The notes beneath the pieces were generated by a model. The model had not been told where the DNA came from and did not search any database. It was given only the letters and a program-made list of their open reading frames with translations. From Cryomorphaceae bacterium (lineage in GTDB: Bacteria; Bacteroidota; Bacteroidia; Flavobacteriales; Schleiferiaceae), in the NCBI GenBank assembly GCA_013205365.1, contig JABMNC010000013.1:1-10066 (forward strand): a stretch of DNA of 10,066 bases, given 5' to 3'. Below, one piece after another: positions 4,946-10,066 of the stretch (position 1 is its first letter; each line of letters begins with the position of its first letter). The position numbers and the translations under genes were made by a program.

Positions 4946-6990
4946 CACTTGCCCTCGGTAAATTGTGCAAGACCCTGGTCGAGCCAACCCAAAAAGACGC
5001 GGGCGTCGGAATCATAGGCCGTATGGCCGTTTATGGCGGCCGGGGCCTTGACTTTAGGATCCATCAGCACATAATAGGGCTGGGCGTTGGCATTGAAGTA
5101 CTGGGCCTGCAAATCCGCCCATTTTTGACCAATCGTCGTGATTTTTTTGCCCGAAGTTTCGCTCAGGCGCACCTCTCCCTCTCCAAGCGGAGTGCGCTCA
5201 TCGACATAGAGCGACACGAGTACGACGTCCTCCGCAAGGCGCTTGCGAACCTCGGGGCGCGACCAGACTTCTTCTTCCATCTTGCGGCAGTTGACGCAGC
5301 CCCATCCGGTAAAATCGAGCAGCAAAGGCTTGCCAACCTGCAGGGCATAGACCCGGGCCTCCTCGAGGTCGTTGAAGCAGGGCAAATTGAGCGGACAGTG
5401 GGCATTTTCACTCAACTTAACCGCCTCTGCCGGGGCGGACCCTGAGCCCATTCCAAGCGGACTCTCGGCATAAAAGGCCGGAGGCGGAAAGCCGGCCACC
5501 AACTTGACCGGGGCTCCCCAAATGCCGGGCAGCAGGTAGAATCCGAATACCGAAAAAAGGAGACCAGTCATCATGCGGCCAACGCCGATTCCGCCTTTGG
5601 GCTCGTCGTCGTGGGGCAGGCGAAACATTCCAAAGAGATAGAGCGATGCGGCAAAGGCGATGCCCACCCAAAGGGCCAAAAAGAGCTCGCGCTCTACCCA
5701 GTGCTTCTGCCAAACCATGTCGGCCGTACTCAGGAATTTAAGGGCAAAGGCAAGCTCCAGAAAACCCAAGGTTACCTTGACGGTATTGAGCCATCCGCCC
5801 GACTTGGGCAGACCCTTAAGCCAACCCGGGAAGGCGGCAAACAAGATAAAGGGCAGAGAAAGAGCAAAACTGAAACCAAACATGCCTACCGCAGGGCCGA
5901 GGAGCTCGCCACTTACTGCGGTAGCCACCAAAAGCTGGCCAATCAGGGGGCCGGTACAGCTGAAGCTCACCAAAGCAAGGGTAAATGCCATGAAAAAGAT
6001 ACCGAGAATACCGCTTCGCTGGGACTGAACGTCGGCCTTATTGACCCAAGACGAGGGCAGCGTAATCTCAAAAAGGCCAAAGAAACTAAGGGCAAAAACC
6101 ACAAAAAGCACAAAAAAGGCCAGATTAAACCAGGGATTGGTAGCCATGGCGTTCAAGGCGTCCGAACCGAAGGTGACCGTTACCAGAAGTCCTAGGACCA
6201 CATAAATGACGTTAATACTGAGTCCGTATAAAAGCGCCTTGCGCAGACCGTCTGCCTTGGATTTGCTCTGTTTGAGAAAAAAGCTGACGGTGAGCGGAAT
6301 CATGGGGAAGATGCAGGGCATTATTAGGGCCAAAAATCCACCCAGCATACCGGCGCCAAAGAGGGACCACAGGCTAAAAGCCTCGGCCTTCTCCACCTCA
6401 GGGCTCGGCTTGGCTGGCTCGCTGGCGGCATCAATCTCGGGCTCTAGTGGCGCGGACTCTGGAATTAAACCGGATCCGAGCTCTGGATCGATGTTCTCTG
6501 CCGGCGTGGCGGTCATCCCTTGAATCGGGTCGCTGCCGGCGGGCACTTTAAAGGTCAGGCTTACCAACTCCGGAGGCAGGCAGCGAGCGTCGTCGCAGAC
6601 CATAAAGTCCACCTCGGCGGTATAGGTAAAGGCCGTCTGGTTCTTGCGCTTGGCATCGATAACGAAATCCACCTTTTTGCTGAAATATGCCAGCTCCATC
6701 CCGAAATTCTTGTCAAATTCCATGATGGGTTTGGGTTCGCGCACCGGCCTCTGAACGACCAAGTCCTTGGAATCGGGGGTCATGAAGGTCGTGGGAATGG
6801 GTCCGTCGCTGCCGATAAATTGGGAGTAGACATGCCATCCAGCATCAATTTTAGCCGAGGCTACTAGCTCCAAACGACCTCCCTCGAGCGTCCTCACGGA
6901 GGTTGACCAAGCGACCGGCTCGAGGATTTGTGCTGAGGCAAGGCCGCAGGCCAGCAGCAGTATAGCGAAGACTTGATTCCGTATGTTCAT
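4945..6990 (-). CDS. dsbD: Thiol:disulfide interchange protein DsbD
   Basis: The product is 681 residues from the ATG at 6990; a TTG start at 6999 would overlap tilS and is less likely. Order: signal peptide (about 1-21), a periplasmic alpha domain with the reactive pair C132/C137 in 'CDDARCLPPE', an acidic Pro/Glu-rich linker (about 165-200), and a CcdA-type membrane domain of about eight spans. The membrane cysteines are C226 ('MPCIFP') and C345 ('FSCTGPLIG'). The chain ends in a thioredoxin-like gamma domain with C565-V-N-C568 ('GWGCVNCRKME'). All three redox pairs are intact. An extra pair, C532 and C538, precedes the gamma domain. DsbD passes electrons from cytoplasmic thioredoxin through the inner membrane to periplasmic thiol proteins, for disulfide isomerisation and cytochrome c maturation. 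An exact TAnnTTTG box sits 6 nt before the start, suggesting its own promoter within the operon. Confidence 0.93.
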   Translation of the reverse strand: MNIRNQVFAILLLACGLASAQILEPVAWSTSVRTLEGGRLELVASAKIDAGWHVYSQFIGSDGPIPTTFMTPDSKDLVVQRPVREPKPIMEFDKNFGMELAYFSKKVDFVIDAKRKNQTAFTYTAEVDFMVCDDARCLPPELVSLTFKVPAGSDPIQGMTATPAENIDPELGSGLIPESAPLEPEIDAASEPAKPSPEVEKAEAFSLWSLFGAGMLGGFLALIMPCIFPMIPLTVSFFLKQSKSKADGLRKALLYGLSINVIYVVLGLLVTVTFGSDALNAMATNPWFNLAFFVLFVVFALSFFGLFEITLPSSWVNKADVQSQRSGILGIFFMAFTLALVSFSCTGPLIGQLLVATAVSGELLGPAVGMFGFSFALSLPFILFAAFPGWLKGLPKSGGWLNTVKVTLGFLELAFALKFLSTADMVWQKHWVERELFLALWVGIAFAASLYLFGMFRLPHDDEPKGGIGVGRMMTGLLFSVFGFYLLPGIWGAPVKLVAGFPPPAFYAESPLGMGSGSAPAEAVKLSENAHCPLNLPCFNDLEEARVYALQVGKPLLLDFTGWGCVNCRKMEEEVWSRPEVRKRLAEDVVLVSLYVDERTPLGEGEVRLSETSGKKITTIGQKWADLQAQYFNANAQPYYVLMDPKVKAPAAINGHTAYDSDARVFLGWLDQGLAQFTEGK

Positions 6991-6995
6991 GATGA

Positions 6996-8360
6996 TCAAA
7001 GGTAGTTAAGAGTCCAACGGAGGGCATTATCTGCATCAGGGGCTACTGCAATGGTCTGGCTCAAGCGGATTCCCGGAATCCACAAGACTTCACCGGGTCC
7101 GCCATCAATGGCCAAAACCACCACCTCGCGGCGCACCGGGCTTGGAACCTTGGCCTGGGTAAGGGCATCGCTCACCTTTTTGCGTCCGCTCAAACCAAGG
7201 GGCTGAATGAAGTCTGCCTCCTGCCAAAGCCGCCAAACGGCGCCTTCGGGCAGACTGCAACTGAGGGGTTCGAGCGCACTGCCCATGCTGGTTGGTCTTC
7301 CCTGAACTCTTTGCTTGGCTACCTCCACCCTTTGGTGCCATATTTTGCCGTCCCAAAGAGGAAGGGTCACCGTCTCGCCTGCAGGAGTTTCGCGGAACAT
7401 AAAGTTCGAAATTGGCAGCAAAAGCAAGCCCTCGCGGTCGGCCCATACCCGCCATCCCTCGCGCTCCAAGTAGGCACCAACCTGCGATGCAGCGAGTTGG
7501 CGAAGGGCATCGAGCTCAAAGGGAGCATAGGACTTGAGCAGCTGGTAGACGATAATTTCGGAGTGTGGATGCGCCAGGGCCTCTCGGTAGAGCACTCGAG
7601 CGCCCGGAAGCTGCCTGCTCAGGGCCGTGTAGAGGCTGGATTCGCGCTGAATGGCCACTTCGGCAAAGCGCTGCAGCTGACGCAGTCGGCGCATGGTCGT
7701 TCTGATTCCGTCGCGAGCCTGAGGTATCGCCTGCTCCAAAGCGGGTAAGGCATGGTGCCTGAGGTGGTTGCGCGTGTACCGGTCGCCCTCGTTGGAGGCG
7801 TCGTCGCGCCAATGCAGTCCAATTTTAATGGCCTCCTGGCGAAGTTCACTTTTATGGAATTCCAAGAAGGGACGCCTAAGGATTCCCTGGCTTTCGGCCA
7901 ACGAAATAAGTCCGTCTATGCCCGTTCCGCGGGCGGCAAAGAGCAGGAAGGTTTCAATGGCGTCGTCGGCATGATGGGCCGTAGCAATGGCCGTCGCCCC
8001 TACTTCTTCGGCCAACTTTCTGGCTGCGCCGTAGCGGAGTTCGCGTGCCCTGGACTGCAAATCGGAGGCGGAACCAAAATTTGCCGGGGCAGTGACGACC
8101 AAAATCGAACAAGCCGCAGCCGCAGCCCAATGGCGCACCAGAGCCTCGTCGCCGTCGGATTCCGCGCCGCGAAGCCCGTAGTTGACGTGAAGCAGATGCA
8201 AGGGATAGCCTGCCACGTGAAGTGCCTCGGTCAACAGCATGGAGTCAAGACCGCCCGAAACCAAGACCAAGACTGGACCCTCGGGCTGGCCGAAGAGCTC
8301 GTCAAGCTTGGCCGAAATGGCCTTTCGAAAGGCTGGTGAGGCCTTATCCCACTGAGTCAT
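6996..8360 (-). CDS. tilS: tRNA(Ile)-lysidine synthase
   Basis: TilS attaches lysine to C34 of the CAU-anticodon isoleucine tRNA using ATP, converting it from Met to Ile decoding in the cytoplasm; it is essential in most bacteria. The product is 454 residues from the ATG at 8360; the ATG at 8369 three codons upstream is equally possible, and longer starts would lie deep inside pabB. The N-type ATP pyrophosphatase domain has the PP-loop 'SGGLDS' (35-40), 'HVNYGLRGAESDGDE' (58-72), 'AHHADDAIET' (128-137), 'RRPF' and 'WRDDASN...YTRNHLRH' (184-202). The C-terminal tRNA-binding domain has 'LGLSGRKKVSDAL' and 'PSPVRREVVVL'. Length and motifs are those of a full, functional enzyme. It overlaps pabB by 17 bp and its stop falls 5 nt before the dsbD ATG. 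An AATGTTTG box two nt before 8360 is one mismatch from the promoter consensus. Confidence 0.93.
   Translation of the reverse strand: MTQWDKASPAFRKAISAKLDELFGQPEGPVLVLVSGGLDSMLLTEALHVAGYPLHLLHVNYGLRGAESDGDEALVRHWAAAAACSILVVTAPANFGSASDLQSRARELRYGAARKLAEEVGATAIATAHHADDAIETFLLFAARGTGIDGLISLAESQGILRRPFLEFHKSELRQEAIKIGLHWRDDASNEGDRYTRNHLRHHALPALEQAIPQARDGIRTTMRRLRQLQRFAEVAIQRESSLYTALSRQLPGARVLYREALAHPHSEIIVYQLLKSYAPFELDALRQLAASQVGAYLEREGWRVWADREGLLLLPISNFMFRETPAGETVTLPLWDGKIWHQRVEVAKQRVQGRPTSMGSALEPLSCSLPEGAVWRLWQEADFIQPLGLSGRKKVSDALTQAKVPSPVRREVVVLAIDGGPGEVLWIPGIRLSQTIAVAPDADNALRWTLNYL
6997..7004 (-). promoter_or_regulatory. TAnnTTTG -7-type box before dsbD (internal operon promoter)
   Basis: The minus strand reads TACCTTTG and includes most of the last codons and stop of tilS (TAC CTT TGA). 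It is followed by ATCATC and the dsbD ATG. The match is exact. If active it would start a near-leaderless transcript for dsbD, DUF4254, GT9 and the YopX-like gene. Because the box also encodes the end of TilS, a coding explanation is possible. No clear -33 element is seen. Confidence 0.4.
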
Positions 8361-9639
8361 TCCAAACATTTTGAGGGTTTTCTGCCTTGAGAAGGCACTC
8401 TTCCCACTCGGTGGGAGCGTCTGCCGCAAAGGTGAGGGCACTGCCCGCCCAAAGCTGCCAGCTCGAGCTGGGAAGATGGCCAAAAAGCGTGCGAATCAGC
8501 ACATTAAAATCTGCGCTGCCGTCGGGGCGCACGTAGCCCATGGCCCCGCTGTACCATCCTCTAGCCCGAGACTCCTGCGCATCGATGAGCTCCATGGCGC
8601 GAAGCTTGGGGGCGCCCGTCATGCTGCCCATCGGGAAACTCGCTGCAACCGCATCAAGCCAATCGCAGTCAGGCCGGAGGTCTGCCGCAACCGTGCTCAC
8701 TAGATGGTGTACCGTTTTAAACGATTGCAACTCCAAAAGCCGCGGAACGCGAACGCTTTGTTTCTTAGCCACCCTACTAAGGTCGTTGCGAACCAGATCT
8801 ACAATCATAACATTCTCGGACTGCTCCTTTTCTGCTTCGCAAAGGGCGGCGGCGGCGGCGGCATCTTTTGCGGAATCGCTATGCCGAGGAGCCGTTCCCT
8901 TGATGGGCTGGCTGGCCATGCTGCCGTCTGAGGCCACCTGCAGGTAGCGCTCTGGGGAGGCACTAACTACCGCATGATCGCCGAACCGCAGCAATCCAGC
9001 CATTCCCGCCTCTGCTCGACCCTGTAGCGACCGGTACATGCCCAGCAGGTCGGGCTTGCCCTGCGCTTGGGCGTCGGCGCAAAGGTTGACCTCATAAATA
9101 TCGCCACGAAAGAGGTGAAACTTCAGGGCCTTGGCCCGCTTAAAATAGTCGGATGCCGACCAGGTGAATGCCCAGGGTTTTTGCCTCACTGGCCTTGGGG
9201 GGGAGCCTCCATCGGATTCGGAATCAAGCCATGGCTGCAGTTCGCCGTACTGAACAAGGCGGCCGTCGAGGTGGCACTCCAAAACCCATTCGGGTTCCCA
9301 AAGGGCAAGATCCGCTTGGCCCCACCAGGACTCCCCGCGCTGGGGAAGCGAGGGCTCAAAGGCATTCTTAAGGTCGTAGCCCAGAATTCCAAACCACCAA
9401 GTCGGGTTGGTCCGCCATGCCCTGGCGAGTTCCGCCCAGGATTCAGAATTTGCGCGGTCCACCTGATGGAGGCTTCGGCAGCCGCCCGCAGCAATCCATC
9501 GCAAGCGATTCAGCGGCTCCTCAGGAGCCGCCTCCGAGGTTTCATAAAAAGCAAAATAAGGGGATTCCACCCCGCGGCGCTGGAGAAGATCCACGAGGTC
9601 TGCCGGGGGATTGGACCATTCGCGTTGACTCCAATCCAT
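8344..9639 (-). CDS. pabB: Aminodeoxychorismate synthase component I
   Basis: PabB converts chorismate plus ammonia to 4-amino-4-deoxychorismate, the branch point to p-aminobenzoate and folate. The product is 431 residues from the ATG at 9639. It has the chorismate-binding fold with 'GYDLKN' (87-92), 'GDIYEVNL' (179-186), 'SASPERYL' (226-233), 'ENVMIVDLVRNDLSRVA' (275-291), 'GSMTGAPK' (338-345) and 'GWYSGAMGY' (361-369). The 'PIKGTAPR' motif (245-252) carries the lysine (K247) that marks PabB; anthranilate synthase TrpE has alanine there, so TrpE is excluded. The amidotransferase subunit PabA and the lyase PabC are not in the window. The start follows the lpd stop after 3 nt (TAA-ACG-ATG). 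A six-residue alanine run (260-265), encoded by a GCC repeat, precedes the conserved KEQSEN segment. Confidence 0.93.
   Translation of the reverse strand: MDWSQREWSNPPADLVDLLQRRGVESPYFAFYETSEAAPEEPLNRLRWIAAGGCRSLHQVDRANSESWAELARAWRTNPTWWFGILGYDLKNAFEPSLPQRGESWWGQADLALWEPEWVLECHLDGRLVQYGELQPWLDSESDGGSPPRPVRQKPWAFTWSASDYFKRAKALKFHLFRGDIYEVNLCADAQAQGKPDLLGMYRSLQGRAEAGMAGLLRFGDHAVVSASPERYLQVASDGSMASQPIKGTAPRHSDSAKDAAAAAALCEAEKEQSENVMIVDLVRNDLSRVAKKQSVRVPRLLELQSFKTVHHLVSTVAADLRPDCDWLDAVAASFPMGSMTGAPKLRAMELIDAQESRARGWYSGAMGYVRPDGSADFNVLIRTLFGHLPSSSWQLWAGSALTFAADAPTEWEECLLKAENPQNVWNDSVG
8845..8862. repeat. (GGC)6 trinucleotide repeat inside pabB
   Basis: Six perfect GGC units on the plus strand read as six GCC alanine codons in pabB (residues 260-265). 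The repeat keeps the frame when it changes by whole units. It is short enough to be chance in a G+C-rich gene with an alanine-rich helix, but pure codon repetition favours slippage. Confidence 0.8.
9513..9531. repeat. 19-nt inverted repeat in the 5' part of pabB
   Basis: The sequence GCGGCTCCTCAGGAGCCGC has perfect 9-bp arms around a single central base. It lies in pabB codons 37-43 (Ala-Ala-Pro-Glu-Glu-Pro region). As RNA it would form a stable stem with a small loop about 110 nt into the coding sequence. No T-tract follows. Coding constraint may explain it. Confidence 0.6.
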
Positions 9640-9642
9640 CGT

Positions 9643-10066
9643 TTACATGTGAAGGGCTCGCTTCGCGGTAGCGTCGAGGGCAGCCTCCTTGATGGCCTCC
9701 GTATAGGTTGGGTGGCCATGGCAAATGCGGGCAATGTCTTCGGCAGAAGCGCGAAACTCCATGGCTACCGCGAGCTCCATAATGAGGTCCGCTGCGCGCG
9801 CACCCACAATGTGGGCACCCAGTACCTCGTCGGTACCCGCATCGGCTAAAATCTTCACAAAACCGTCGGTATCGCCCGATGCCCGGCTGCGCCCAAGGGC
9901 CCGCATCGGGAAGTTGCCCACCTTGTAGGCAAGACCACTGGCCTTGAGCTCCTCCTCGGTTTTGCCAACGCTCGCCGCCTCAGGCCAAGTGTAGACGATG
10001 CCCGGAATCAAATTGTAGTCAATGTGTGGTTTTTGACCGGCAATGGTCTCTGCCGCGACCACGCCC
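9643..10066 (-). CDS. lpdA: Dihydrolipoyl dehydrogenase (E3), C-terminal part
   Basis: The gene runs off the right edge; the last 141 or so codons are present and end in TAA at 9645-9643. The visible part is the end of the FAD/NAD domain and the dimerisation domain of the pyridine nucleotide-disulfide reductase family: 'IPGIVYTWPEAASVGKTEEEL', 'LGRSRASGDTDGFVKI', 'VLGAHIVGARAADLI'. It ends in 'CHGHPTYTEAIKEAALDA', which holds the His-Glu pair that works on the partner subunit's disulfide. E3 reoxidises lipoamide in pyruvate, 2-oxoglutarate and branched-chain dehydrogenase complexes and in glycine cleavage. Lipoamide dehydrogenase fits better than glutathione or mercuric reductase because of the 'YTWPEAASVGKTEEEL' wording and the C-terminus. 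The redox-active CxxxxC is outside the window. It is the most upstream gene seen in the minus-strand operon. Confidence 0.92.
   Translation of the reverse strand, partial: GVVAAETIAGQKPHIDYNLIPGIVYTWPEAASVGKTEEELKASGLAYKVGNFPMRALGRSRASGDTDGFVKILADAGTDEVLGAHIVGARAADLIMELAVAMEFRASAEDIARICHGHPTYTEAIKEAALDATAKRALHM

Noticed and set aside
5611..6195. Plus-strand open frame of 194 codons inside dsbD
   Set aside because: It is antisense to the conserved membrane domain of DsbD. The translation is rich in Lys, Gln and Gly with no recognisable domain, as expected from reading hydrophobic codons backwards.
8344..9639. Anthranilate synthase component I (TrpE) for the chorismate-binding protein
   Set aside because: The motif reads PIKGT with lysine, as in PabB; TrpE has PIAGT. 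There is also no trp gene nearby.
9067..9849. Plus-strand open frame of 260 codons across pabB and lpd
   Set aside because: It is antisense to two strongly supported genes, crosses their junction and has no family motifs; high G+C makes such open frames common.
1..10066. Defence island, CRISPR array, prophage, insertion sequence, tRNA or rRNA gene
   Set aside because: No direct-repeat array, transposase, integrase, tRNA-like fold or rRNA segment was seen. The lone YopX-like gene is not enough to call a prophage.

Overview
The window looks like a chromosomal segment from a member of Bacteroidota, probably a Flavobacteriales-type lineage with raised G+C. The evidence is the set of families present: a Bacteroidota-style DsbD, a DUF4254 gene paired with a family 9 glycosyltransferase, a DUF481 outer-membrane protein and a PabB with the phylum-typical 'GYDLKN' segment. 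Shine-Dalgarno sequences are largely absent, and several genes have TAnnTTTG boxes, the -7 element of Bacteroidota sigma factors. The taxonomy is inferred from protein motifs only. There are no tRNA or rRNA genes, insertion sequences, CRISPR arrays or prophage modules, and no gene-free stretch over 300 bases.

Layout, left to right. Positions 1-160 (+) hold the 3' end of a probable folC. Its stop overlaps the stop of a convergent DUF481 outer-membrane protein gene (157-921, -). A 43-bp divergent gap separates that gene from a small exported protein of unknown function (965-1558, +). The tail of the exported-protein gene overlaps by 50 bp the tail of a short, diverged YifB/ComM-type AAA+ ATPase gene (1509-2894, -). 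From 2972 to the right edge everything is on the minus strand and nearly gapless. In transcription order it reads lpd (lipoamide dehydrogenase, cut by the window edge), pabB, tilS, dsbD, DUF4254, glycosyltransferase 9, and a YopX-like protein. Junctions are overlaps of 1 to 17 bp or gaps of 3 to 35 bp, so this is probably one long transcription unit. A promoter box just before dsbD suggests a second, internal start.

Functions. The minus-strand block is mostly housekeeping: the E3 subunit of 2-oxoacid dehydrogenases, p-aminobenzoate synthesis for folate, tRNA-Ile lysidine formation and delivery of reducing power to the periplasm. It ends in a cell-envelope pair (DUF4254 plus GT9) likely to act on surface polysaccharide, followed by a YopX-like protein of unknown role.

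The clearest unexplained signal is regulatory. Three genes (the DUF481 gene, the exported protein and dsbD) have an exact TAnnTTTG box only 4 to 6 nt before the start codon, and yifB and tilS have one-mismatch versions. In this phylum the box sits at about -7, so these positions predict leaderless or nearly leaderless mRNAs. I found no obvious new defence or mobile system here; most of the window is ordinary core genome.
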